Of a stretch of 6,730 nt of DNA, positions 1 to 6,547 are shown one piece after another. Source of the DNA: Deltaproteobacteria bacterium (GTDB taxonomy: Bacteria; Desulfobacterota; DSM-4660; Desulfatiglandales; Desulfatiglandaceae). The stretch spans positions 1 to 6,730 of the forward strand of contig DUZB01000353.1 of the NCBI GenBank assembly GCA_013349725.1. Reading direction: 5' to 3'. Under the pieces are notes generated by a model. The model made no database searches. It worked only from the letters and a program-made list of their open reading frames with translations, and was not told where the DNA came from. The position numbers and the translations under genes were made by a program. How positions within the stretch are numbered: position 1 is the first letter of the stretch; each line of letters begins with the position of its first letter.

Positions 1-141
1 CTGGGCATGGAAGGAGAACAGGAAGGCAAATGGGTCCTGCTGGATTACGACGATGTGGTCATCCATATTTTCTACCAGCCTGTAAGGGAGTTTTACAACC
101 TGGAAGGCCTGTGGGCTGAGGCCACGGAGGTCTCCCTTTAA
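1..141 (+). CDS. rsfS: Ribosome silencing factor RsfS (Iojap/YbeB family), C-terminal part
   Basis: The gene enters from the left edge, so only the last 46 codons and the TAA stop (139-141) are present. The frame reads LGMEGEQEGKWVLLDYDDVV, then an IHIFYQP stretch and FYNLEGLWAEA. This is the hallmark end of the Iojap/RsfS fold: the W-x-LLDY-x-D-VVIHIF core strand followed by the R-x-FY-x-LE-x-LW helix. The family is known to bind ribosomal protein uL14 on the 50S subunit and block subunit joining under nutrient limitation. The family is usually about 100 to 130 residues long, so roughly the last third to half is seen. The next gene begins 39 bases downstream, so read-through transcription is plausible. 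The match is recognised from motif memory rather than a search, but it is very characteristic. Confidence 0.93.
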   Translation: MGMEGEQEGKWVLLDYDDVVIHIFYQPVREFYNLEGLWAEATEVSL

Positions 142-163
142 CCTTTATTCCGAAGGCACTTCC

Positions 164-173
164 AGGAAGGAGG
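164..173 (+). promoter_or_regulatory. Strong Shine-Dalgarno that decides the M48 peptidase start
   Basis: AGGAAGGAGG lies just before two in-frame TTG codons, at 175 and 181. The AAGGAGG core ends at 173. That leaves only 1 base to the TTG at 175 but 7 bases to the TTG at 181, which is a normal spacing. The second TTG is therefore the better start. No in-frame ATG is near; the first are at 229 and 235, inside the signal-peptide core. Confidence 0.75.
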
Positions 174-180
174 TTTGAAA

Positions 181-1587
181 TTGTACAGAACCGTTCGCGT
201 TGCATTCAGGTTTGCCCTTGCATCTCTGATGGCCATGCTGCTTGTCCTCTCAGGTCCCCTTGCGCATATCTCGCATGCCCTTTCTATTGATGACGAGAGA
301 GACATGGGGCAGGAATTCCTGTTTCAGGCAAAACAGCAGTTTCCATTTATCGACGATCCCTTTGCCAACCAATATCTCAACGAGCTGGGTCAATATCTGC
401 TCCTGCCGTTGGAGACGAAAGCTTTCTTCTTCCATTTCTATATTATCAAAGATAATACCCTCAATGCGTTTGCCGCGCCAGGCGGGCACATTTTTGTTTT
501 TTCAGGCCTGATCGAGGCCATGACCGAGGTGGACGAACTGGCCGCGGTCATTTGCCATGAAATCGGCCATGTGTCGGCAAGGCACTTAGCAAAACGGATT
601 GAACAGAGCAAGAACATCGGAATAGCTACCATGGCGGGAATCATTGCCGGGATGCTCATAGGCGGACCGGTCGCGTCGGCTGTGATTGCCGGTTCCATGG
701 CCGCAAGCATGCAGGCCCAGCTTCATTTCAGCCGCGAGGATGAACGGCAGGCGGATCAACTGAGCTATAAGTATATGAAGCCTGCGAGTTTCGATCCGGC
801 AGGAATGATCAGGGCGTTGCAGGAGATTCAGAAGGGAAGCTGGTTGGGAACCGGAAAAGCGCCCGCTTATCTGCTCACACACCCGACCGGCCCGGAAAGG
901 ATGAGCAATCTGGAATCGATGCTGGCTGAATATTCTTCTCAAGTTCTCACAGAAGACGCCGTTCGATTCAAGGCCCTTTGGCCTGCTTTTAAAACGATTG
1001 TCAAGGCCAGATCCTTAGACCCCCACGATGCCCTGGCTGCCTTTCAGAACGAAATAAAGAAAGATCCAGGGGCCTTCCTTCCTCATTTAGGCCTTGGAAT
1101 CGTTTATATGGAGGAATCAAGATATGATTTGGCCATCGAGGAGCTGAAAAAGGCACTGGAAGGTCATTCCGATTTTATCCCCACGTTGCGGACCCTTGCC
1201 GAGGCTTACCAGGCGAGCGGGCAGGACGAAAAATCCCTGCCGGTACTTGAAAAGGTATTGCGGCTGGATAACGGGGACAGAGCTGCCATGTACCTTCTTG
1301 GATTGACTTACGAGGGCATGGGGCGCGAGGACAAAGCCCTCGCCCTTTTCGAGAAGCTTTCCTATCTCCCACCGGTGAGAGATGATGTCTTCTATCACCT
1401 GGGTCTCGTATACGGAAGGGAAAATCAATTGGGCCTGGCGCACTATAACTTCGGAGTTTACTTCAAATTGATGGGCGAGATGCACAAGGCAAGGTTTCAT
1501 TTTCAAAAGGCAAAAGAACTGGCCAAGGGAGACCCTGCCCTTATGAAAAAGATTGAAAAGGAAACCAAAGGTTTGAAAGATGCATAA
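181..1587 (+). CDS. Exported M48-family zinc metallopeptidase with C-terminal TPRs (BepA/YfgC-like)
   Basis: 468 residues from TTG 181, or 470 from TTG 175; the ribosome-binding-site spacing favours 181. The N-terminus is basic (YRTVRVAFRF), followed by a hydrophobic core and a likely signal peptidase I site after S-H-A at about residue 33, so the protein should act in the periplasm. The M48 zinc site is complete: HEIGH at 126-130 and a third ligand, E188, in E-R-Q-A-D. H234 in THPTGPER matches the BepA histidine that can plug the active site. A hydrophobic Ala/Gly/Ile segment at about 143-172 follows HEIGH, as is common in this family. From about residue 295 there are four to five TPR-like helix pairs (for example 295-328 and 363-396), probably for substrate or partner binding. 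BepA in E. coli assists or degrades outer-membrane proteins such as LptD; the same role here is inference. The gene lies between rsfS and an aldolase gene with short gaps. No missing catalytic residue is seen. Confidence 0.9.
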   Translation: MYRTVRVAFRFALASLMAMLLVLSGPLAHISHALSIDDERDMGQEFLFQAKQQFPFIDDPFANQYLNELGQYLLLPLETKAFFFHFYIIKDNTLNAFAAPGGHIFVFSGLIEAMTEVDELAAVICHEIGHVSARHLAKRIEQSKNIGIATMAGIIAGMLIGGPVASAVIAGSMAASMQAQLHFSREDERQADQLSYKYMKPASFDPAGMIRALQEIQKGSWLGTGKAPAYLLTHPTGPERMSNLESMLAEYSSQVLTEDAVRFKALWPAFKTIVKARSLDPHDALAAFQNEIKKDPGAFLPHLGLGIVYMEESRYDLAIEELKKALEGHSDFIPTLRTLAEAYQASGQDEKSLPVLEKVLRLDNGDRAAMYLLGLTYEGMGREDKALALFEKLSYLPPVRDDVFYHLGLVYGRENQLGLAHYNFGVYFKLMGEMHKARFHFQKAKELAKGDPALMKKIEKETKGLKDA

Positions 1588-1622
1588 TCTTAAATTATTT
1601 ACCAAAAACAAGGAGGACCACC

Positions 1623-2918
1623 ATGCCATCAGATAAAAAGAACCCATCTCAGGAATTTGAAAAGGCGCTTAAAATCGGACGTCCGCCCAACATCGTCCAA
1701 CTGTTTCCGAATTCGAGAGCGCTGATTGTGAGCGGCAAGGTCATCGACAGGGCCATGATCAGGAAAGGCAAGGCTATGACCATCGCCGCCAACGGTCGGA
1801 ATCATATGGTGATCCGCGGGGCGCTTGCGGCGGCACAGCGGGCAAACGCCGCCATCCTTATTGAAATAGCCAAGTCCGAGGGGGGGGCAAATGCTTACTG
1901 TCCGGTGAACTACTGGAACATGGCCCGGCAGGTGGATGCGGTAATGAACGAGCTGGGCATAACCGTCCCCGTGGCGATTCATGCGGATCATTACGGGATT
2001 AAAGGTTCGAAGGATGTGGAATCTGCAAAGGTTGAGATTCCTTCCATGTTTGACGCCGGTATGACATCTATCGCCATTGATGCCTCCCATCTTCCTGATG
2101 ATGAAAATCTGTTGGCAAATCTGACTCTTAACCCCTATATCCCCAAATGGGCAGGCTATGAAACGGAAGTGGGAGAGATAAAGGGCAAAGAGGGCCTTTC
2201 CACTGCCGCAGAAGCCCTCTTTTTAATAAGGGGCCTGAACGCGCATGACATCTTTCCTGACTGGATTGCCCTGAACAACGGAACAACCCATGGGATTGAG
2301 GCAAGCGACCAGGGGATACAGGTGGAACTTACCGCGGAAATTCATGAGGCCCTGGCTCCATACGGGATATCCGGGGCGCAACACGGCACTTCGGGAAATA
2401 GTTCCGATCGCCTCAGGAACATTGCCGCCAATACGCGAACCACAAAGGCCAATGTGGCCACGGCACTGCAGATGATATCCTGGGGAGTCAAGGTGAACGA
2501 CTATGGAAATGCTATGCTGGATGACAATGGTGAGTTTGTAAAGGTTTCCGATCATGGCGTTACCGATGCGCTGTGGGCGGATATGGTTGCCTACGCCAAA
2601 GAACGTGGACTGAAAGGCGGGAACTACAAAACGCTGAATCTGCCGTTTGAAAACAGACTCCTTTCCCTTCCCGGGGATATCAGGAGGAGGATTGCAAAGG
2701 GAGTGGAAGACTTTGTTTTTGAATTATTGAACAGCGTTTTTCACGCATCCGATACGGCCCCCCTTGCCTTTGAGGCTATTCTTGAGGCCGGTTCTTTCGA
2801 TATGGGACAAAAGGGACATCGCATTGAAGATCCTGCAAAATGGACACCGGAAAAAATCCACGAAGGGGCATCTCTTATTGATTCAGACAAGGGTCCGTCC
2901 GGAAACTTCGAGGATTAG
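1623..2918 (+). CDS. Class II (zinc-dependent) fructose-bisphosphate aldolase, long divergent form
   Basis: 431 residues. The ATG at 1623 has AAGGAGG at 1610-1616, 6 bases upstream. Class II aldolases reversibly cleave fructose 1,6-bisphosphate into DHAP and glyceraldehyde 3-phosphate in the cytoplasm (glycolysis and gluconeogenesis). Visible family signatures are HADH at 120-123 (D122 as likely catalytic acid, H123 as zinc ligand), an ETEVGEIKG segment for the loop after the active site, NNGTTHG with H223, and GAQHGTSG with H254. All three expected zinc histidines are therefore present. Two things are unusual. The protein is much longer than the usual 280 to 360 residues, with an extended N-terminus and C-terminal tail. 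The segment that normally reads N-x-D-T-D and binds phosphate is replaced by VKVNDYGNAM. The substrate could therefore be another ketose bisphosphate such as tagatose 1,6-bisphosphate. The class is confident; the exact substrate is inferred. Confidence 0.88.
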   Translation: MPSDKKNPSQEFEKALKIGRPPNIVQLFPNSRALIVSGKVIDRAMIRKGKAMTIAANGRNHMVIRGALAAAQRANAAILIEIAKSEGGANAYCPVNYWNMARQVDAVMNELGITVPVAIHADHYGIKGSKDVESAKVEIPSMFDAGMTSIAIDASHLPDDENLLANLTLNPYIPKWAGYETEVGEIKGKEGLSTAAEALFLIRGLNAHDIFPDWIALNNGTTHGIEASDQGIQVELTAEIHEALAPYGISGAQHGTSGNSSDRLRNIAANTRTTKANVATALQMISWGVKVNDYGNAMLDDNGEFVKVSDHGVTDALWADMVAYAKERGLKGGNYKTLNLPFENRLLSLPGDIRRRIAKGVEDFVFELLNSVFHASDTAPLAFEAILEAGSFDMGQKGHRIEDPAKWTPEKIHEGASLIDSDKGPSGNFED

Positions 2919-2949
2919 CGTTGTTCAGGATTTCCATGAAAGAGAAACC

Positions 2950-3990
2950 ATGATGAAGAAAAACGATTTGGAAAAGGCGTCTTCCCATGCCTGGATAAGA
3001 GATATTATCGAGGAAGACAGAATCGATAGCTGCTATCTTGTCCGGGAAAAGAGCCAGGGAACAACCCGTAACGGAAAACCGTTTCTCACCCTGACCCTGT
3101 CAGACAGGACCGGTGAGATTCCTGCTGTGGTATGGGAAAAAGCAGAGGAGTTTTCATCCCTTTTCGTCGAAGGGGAGGCGGTTGTTGTCGCGGGATTGGC
3201 AAGCTCCTACCGAGGCAGGTTGCAGGTCACGGTTTCAGCGTTGAAGAGACCTGAGAAAGAGCCAGATTCAAGCCTGTTCTGTGAAACCAGTCCGATGGAC
3301 CCTGCCAGGATGATGCGCTCTCTGAAAGAAGCGCTGAGAGGTGTATCAGATCCGCATTTAAGGGCACTGGTAGACCGGTTTCTTTCGGACCGCAAATTCA
3401 CCGCCCTTTTAAAGAACGCTCCCGCCGCCAAAAACTTTCATCACAGCTATCTGGGCGGGCTTCTGGAGCATACCCTGTCCGTATGTGAAATGGCAGTGCA
3501 GATCGCCAGGCATTACCCCCGACTCAATGGAGATCTGCTGGTTGTATCCGCTTTTCTGCACGACATCGGGAAGATCAGGGAATTTACATCCCCTCCGAAT
3601 ATTGAATATACCGACGAAGGAAGATTGATCGGACATCTGGTATCGGGTGTGGAAATGCTGAACGAAAAGCTTGAAGGAATCAAATCTTTCCCGGCGGATC
3701 TGGCTATTCGATTGAAACATCTGATTTTGAGCCACCATGGACAATTCGATTTCGGTTCCCCCAAAGAACCCGCCTTTTTAGAGGCTTTCGCACTGAATTT
3801 TGTGGATGATATTGACGCAAAAATAAGCGGCCTGGGCCGGTTTATGGAAAGGGATCGACGCGAAGGCGCATGGACTGAATTTCATCGGCTCTTCAGAAGG
3901 TATCTCCTGAAAGGAGACATCGTGCCGCCTGAAAAAGGGTCGGAAGAGGAAATGGTAAAAATCAGCAGCGAACAGGCATCTCTCTTCTGA
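2950..3990 (+). CDS. YhaM-family 3'-5' exonuclease: OB-fold nucleic-acid-binding domain plus HD domain
   Basis: 346 residues from ATG 2950, preceded by a weak AGAG at 2941-2944. The frame stays open upstream to 2764, but that extension overlaps the aldolase and does not resemble the family. Residues about 27-100 form an OB-fold of the tRNA_anti type (GKPFLTLTLSDRTGEIPAVV, then a Y-R-G-R-LQV strand). Residues about 165-295 form an HD metal-dependent phosphohydrolase domain: H174 in LLEHT, H204-D205 in FLHDIGK, the LSHHG histidines, and the late aspartates D286/D287 in VDDIDAK. This arrangement is that of YhaM/CBF1, known in Bacillus and Staphylococcus as a Mn-dependent 3'-5' exonuclease for RNA and single-stranded DNA. 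The protein is about 30 residues longer than B. subtilis YhaM. It ends in QASLF, which resembles the beta-clamp-binding peptide. The next start-like ATG overlaps its stop (TGATG, 3988-3992). Role in mRNA decay or DNA processing is inferred from the family. Confidence 0.88.
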   Translation: MMKKNDLEKASSHAWIRDIIEEDRIDSCYLVREKSQGTTRNGKPFLTLTLSDRTGEIPAVVWEKAEEFSSLFVEGEAVVVAGLASSYRGRLQVTVSALKRPEKEPDSSLFCETSPMDPARMMRSLKEALRGVSDPHLRALVDRFLSDRKFTALLKNAPAAKNFHHSYLGGLLEHTLSVCEMAVQIARHYPRLNGDLLVVSAFLHDIGKIREFTSPPNIEYTDEGRLIGHLVSGVEMLNEKLEGIKSFPADLAIRLKHLILSHHGQFDFGSPKEPAFLEAFALNFVDDIDAKISGLGRFMERDRREGAWTEFHRLFRRYLLKGDIVPPEKGSEEEMVKISSEQASLF

Positions 3991-4196
3991 TGAGAGCCTT
4001 TGGAGGAAATCTGGAAAACTTCGGGTAGAGCGAAAGTGGGCAGGAGATTGACTGGGCGGGGCACTTTCGTCAGCTTGCCCGGACACTGGAGTTGGAAGGC
4101 AAGAACGGCCGAAGCCTGGAAGGGGCGGAACAGGTCCTTGCGGATTTGGAATCCGAGTTCGAAAACGTCAAACGATTTTTCCGGGAGAACTGCTAA
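3990..4196 (+). pseudogene. Probable decayed HPt (histidine phosphotransfer) domain remnant
   Basis: In the frame beginning at ATG 3990, which overlaps the upstream stop by one base, the translation reads MRAFGGNLENFG, then TAG at 4026-4028, then SESGQEIDWAGHFRQ. It continues with LARTLELEGKNGR, SLEGAEQVLADLESEFE and NVKRFFREN to TAA at 4194-4196. The second half resembles the last helices of an HPt domain as found at the ends of hybrid sensor kinases (A-x-x-LE-x-x-G-x-x-G, then GAE-x-x-L-x-x-LE-x-E). The GNLENFG part resembles the segment just after the phosphorylated histidine. That histidine and everything before it are missing, an amber codon interrupts the frame, and the stretch between the two halves is longer than normal. 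No kinase or receiver lies nearby. I infer a dead fragment of a two-component signalling gene. Alternatives are a chance open frame, or amber read-through (unlikely without the catalytic histidine). Confidence 0.5.
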
Positions 4197-4226
4197 GCTG
4201 AAAGCTGAAAGTTCAAAACTGAAAGG
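4195..4226 (+). repeat. Imperfect heptanucleotide tandem repeat (about four units)
   Basis: Successive units are AGCTGAA (4196-4202), AGCTGAA (4203-4209), AGTTCAA (4210-4216) and AACTGAA (4217-4223), followed by AGG. The tract starts at the stop codon of the HPt remnant. Read in one frame it would give a KLKAESSKLKG-like peptide, but no gene there is supported. It is probably a short intergenic repeat; whether copies exist elsewhere in the genome cannot be seen here. Confidence 0.6.
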
Positions 4227-4252
4227 ACAGCACGCCCTCAACCCCTGTGAGA

Positions 4253-4267
4253 GCGGCTTGCAGCCGC
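4253..4267. repeat. Small perfect GC hairpin between the HPt remnant and the glycosyltransferase
   Basis: GCGGCT (4253-4258), a TGC loop and AGCCGC (4262-4267) form a perfect 6-base-pair stem. No T-run follows, so it is not a typical intrinsic terminator. It lies 34 bases before the preferred glycosyltransferase start and directly before an alternative in-frame ATG at 4269, which argues against use of that ATG. It could be a piece of a dispersed repeat or chance. Confidence 0.4.
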
Positions 4268-4286
4268 CATGTACTCTGATCCATTC

Positions 4287-4291
4287 AGGAG
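4287..4291 (+). promoter_or_regulatory. Shine-Dalgarno supporting the glycosyltransferase start at 4302
   Basis: AGGAG at 4287-4291 lies 10 bases before ATG 4302. The other in-frame candidates are weaker: ATG 4269 sits against a hairpin with no AGGAG-like site, and ATG 4347 (where homology begins) has only CGTCAACCCCT-type sequence before it. Confidence 0.55.
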
Positions 4292-4301
4292 CCGAAAAAC
4301 G

Positions 4302-5498
4302 ATGAGGTCAGGCAAATCAGGGATATCGCAGTCGGCGTCAACCCCTATGCGTATTGCCGTTTTAAGTTCCGACTACCGTGAGGTGGGCGGACGAGAAAAA
4401 TTTGTATTTGAAGTGACGGAACGTCTTTCCTCCAGACATGGTTGCGAAGCCCATGTGTTTGCCGCCAGGTGGCAGGCCGAAAAAAGCAGCGTTACTTTCC
4501 ATAAAGTGCCTGTCATCCCTTTCCCCCGATGGTTTAAACCGATCAGTTTTGCCTGGTTCGCAGACCGTTTGAGTAAAACGGGTTCCTACGACATTATTCA
4601 TAGTCATGACCGGAATTTTACCCAGGATATCCTTACCCATCACGGTCTTCCCCACAGGACCTGGGTTACGCAGATAAGAAAAAAGAGGGCAAGCCTGTTC
4701 GATCGTGCAACGGCCTGGGTGGAGGAAAAAGGGATCACCCATCCAGGTTCCCCATGGATACTGCCGGTATCTGATTTGAGCCGGAGCGAACTTAAAAAGT
4801 CGTTTCAGATCCCGGATTCAAGAATGCGGGTGATCCATCCGGGGATATCCACTAATCGCTTTTTTACCATGGACAGAGAACCTTGTCGGGCTCAGATCCT
4901 CCGTTCCCACGGATTCGAAAAGAGCGATCTGATTCTGCTTTTTGTGGGAATGAATTTTGAGGTGAAGGGGCTGGACAGGGTTTTGGAGGGGATATCGGTC
5001 TTTACGGAAGGCGGGACGAAAAACACCCGGTTGAAGCTCCTTGTTGTGGGAAAGGGGGATGAAAAGGCCTACGGAAAAATGGCGTCTGACCTGCGGATCG
5101 GCGACCAGGTTTTCTTTGCCGGAGTTTCCCGGGAAGTGGAAAAATATTTCGTGGCGAGTGACCTGTTTATCCTTCCGTCGCGTCTGGATACCTTCGGGAT
5201 GGTTGTGCTGGAGGCCATGGCTGCGGGCTTGCCTGTGATTATCGCAGGTACGGTGGGAGCAAGGGATATTGTGAGCCCGGATAAAAATGGTTTTATTCTC
5301 TCTGAAAAGAACCTCATAGCGGATATGACAAGTTCCCTGGAAAAGCTCATGAATGAAGAATTTCGCAGTGTAATGGGGAAGAATGCAAAAAAGGAAGCTG
5401 CATTGCACGACTGGGACATGGTTTCGGACCGCGTCATGGATGTTTACAGAATGCGTTTACAGCAGAAGCAAGGGAATGGGTTGGTTGGAATGATTTGA
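4302..5498 (+). CDS. Family 4 glycosyltransferase (GT-B fold), resembling LPS-core WaaG-type enzymes
   Basis: 398 residues from ATG 4302. Recognisable homology starts at residue 16 (MRIAVLSSDYREVGGREKF), so ATG 4347 is an alternative start; the frame is also open back to ATG 4269. The N-terminal acceptor domain (16 to about 190) shows the Gly-rich VGG loop, the DIIHSHDRN strand and a TQDILTHHG segment like that of WaaG proteins. The C-terminal GT4 domain shows VIHPGISTNRF, FVGMNFEVKGLDRV with the donor-binding lysine near 222, VVGKGDE, and SRLDTFGMVVLEAMAAGLPV. The usual E-x7-E motif is D296-x7-E304, an Asp first position that WaaG-like enzymes also carry. Family members move sugars from nucleotide donors, here most likely onto lipid A-core at the inner membrane face. 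Donor and acceptor are not predictable from sequence. A protease gene follows 15 bases later. Confidence 0.88.
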   Translation: MRSGKSGISQSASTPMRIAVLSSDYREVGGREKFVFEVTERLSSRHGCEAHVFAARWQAEKSSVTFHKVPVIPFPRWFKPISFAWFADRLSKTGSYDIIHSHDRNFTQDILTHHGLPHRTWVTQIRKKRASLFDRATAWVEEKGITHPGSPWILPVSDLSRSELKKSFQIPDSRMRVIHPGISTNRFFTMDREPCRAQILRSHGFEKSDLILLFVGMNFEVKGLDRVLEGISVFTEGGTKNTRLKLLVVGKGDEKAYGKMASDLRIGDQVFFAGVSREVEKYFVASDLFILPSRLDTFGMVVLEAMAAGLPVIIAGTVGARDIVSPDKNGFILSEKNLIADMTSSLEKLMNEEFRSVMGKNAKKEAALHDWDMVSDRVMDVYRMRLQQKQGNGLVGMI

Positions 5499-5513
5499 TT
5501 CACAGGTGTTCCA

Positions 5514-6326
5514 ATGTTATGGAGAGTCTTCATTATTTTTTGCATATTCCTCGGGGCTACCTCTGCTTTCTCATGGGAAGCCGCAGCGGGGAAACTGTAT
5601 AAATGGAAAGATGCCCAGGGGGAAATCCATTTTTCAGACCGTCCTCCGACTGCAGATAGAGTGAAGGGGGATGTGGAAGAGAAAAAAATCAGAGAGGCCC
5701 CCGTAATAGAAGAAGAGATAGAGAAGGCAAAAAGTCCTATCGAACATGCCGTCCAATGCACCTTCCGGCTCATGAATAAAAAAGGAGGCGGTTCAGGATT
5801 TTTTGTCAGCAGCTCCGGCCTGGCTGTTACGGCAAAGCATGTGGTACAAGGAATTACCTACAGCATGAAAGCCGAACTTCGAGGGGAGAAGAAGAAATGT
5901 GCGGTGAGGATCCTTAAAAAAAGCGAGAAGTATGACCTTGCTCTTCTTCAGGTAGTGATGGATCGCACTGTGCCTTTTCTGGAGTTCAGATCTCCGGAGT
6001 CACTGGTTCCGGGAGAAGAGGTCTGGGCGGTTGGAAATCCTTTGTTAGGGTTCAGAGAAACCGTGACCAAAGGGGTTTTCAGCCGCATTTTCCAGGAGAA
6101 GGACTTCAAAGAGGAACTGAAGCTTCGCAGGCCCCCGTTCAATTACAAAGGGGACTGGGTCCAATTTTCCTCGCTGGTGACCGGTGGCAACAGTGGAGGG
6201 CCTGTAGTAGACGAAAAAGGAAAACTGATCGGTGTGGTGAGCTGGGGGGTTCCGGCCCATACCGCCCTCAATTTCGCGGTCCCCAGTTCGTATATCCTGG
6301 AGGACTTCAAGTCCTATCTCCCCTGA
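5514..6326 (+). CDS. Exported trypsin-like serine protease with N-terminal DUF4124 domain
   Basis: 270 residues from ATG 5514, with a modest AGGTG at 5504-5508, 5 bases upstream. The N-terminus is hydrophobic (LWRVFIIFCIFLGATSA) with a likely cleavage after residue 18, so the mature protein should be periplasmic. Residues 26-45 (GKLYKWKDAQGEIHFSDRPP) are a classic DUF4124 motif, a short beta module common on proteobacterial envelope proteins. A charged Glu/Lys linker at about 50-75 follows. The rest is a DegP/HtrA-like S1C protease core: H109 in TAKHVV, D141 in YDLALLQ and S227 in GGNSGGPV, giving a complete catalytic triad, plus AVGNPLG-like AVGNPLLGF. There is no PDZ domain, and the protein is shorter than DegP or DegS, so oligomeric control through PDZ is not expected. 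It is probably co-transcribed with the glycosyltransferase. The substrate is unknown; an envelope-stress role is inference. Confidence 0.9.
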   Translation: MLWRVFIIFCIFLGATSAFSWEAAAGKLYKWKDAQGEIHFSDRPPTADRVKGDVEEKKIREAPVIEEEIEKAKSPIEHAVQCTFRLMNKKGGGSGFFVSSSGLAVTAKHVVQGITYSMKAELRGEKKKCAVRILKKSEKYDLALLQVVMDRTVPFLEFRSPESLVPGEEVWAVGNPLLGFRETVTKGVFSRIFQEKDFKEELKLRRPPFNYKGDWVQFSSLVTGGNSGGPVVDEKGKLIGVVSWGVPAHTALNFAVPSSYILEDFKSYLP

Positions 6327-6547
6327 GACAAGCCTTTATGCAGTGGCCAGGAAGCTCTTGAACGCCTGCCTGAGAAAATGCTGAGGATATCCAGCGCCTC
6401 ATTTCTTTAAAGATCAAACACCGCCAATATGTTGTGGTATGAGCGAGACCGTGATGCGCCACTCTCGATGATTTTTGATTCTTTTCAGAGAGAGCTGACG
6501 GAGATGATTTGCGGGCGTGTCTTCAGGTTTCAAAACGGAAGAATTGA
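6327..6547. other. Intergenic stretch without a supportable gene
   Basis: About 220 bases between the protease stop and the transposase fragment. The + strand has one 61-codon open frame (6429-6614) with no ribosome binding site and no recognisable motif, and it overlaps the transposase fragment in another frame. All frames are broken by stops just upstream, at 6408 in the frame of that ORF. A weak stem TGAGG/CCTCA (6382-6386 with 6397-6401, 10-base loop) is followed by TTTCTTT and might terminate the protease transcript, but it is only 5 pairs long. The right half could be decayed transposase sequence. Confidence 0.45.

Noticed and set aside
1117..1647. Long open frame on the minus strand (176 codons) across the end of the M48 gene
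   Set aside because: It is antisense to the clearly coding TPR region, has no recognisable motif and overlaps the aldolase ribosome binding site; it is a shadow frame.
2764..2949. Upstream extension of the YhaM-like frame into the aldolase gene
   Set aside because: The 62 extra codons overlap real aldolase sequence in another frame and do not resemble an OB-fold N-terminus; ATG 2950 fits the family.
4026..4028. Amber codon read as pyrrolysine in the HPt-like frame
   Set aside because: Some deltaproteobacteria do use pyrrolysine, but mainly in methylamine methyltransferases. Here the HPt active-site histidine is missing, so decay is the simpler explanation.
4000..4305. 101-codon + strand open frame between the exonuclease and glycosyltransferase genes
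   Set aside because: Its composition is Trp/Arg/Lys-rich with no family resemblance, it runs through the heptad repeat and hairpin, and the HPt-like signal is in a different frame.
4818..5408. Long open frame on the minus strand (196 codons) inside the glycosyltransferase
   Set aside because: It lies entirely opposite conserved GT4 motifs and its translation resembles no family I know.
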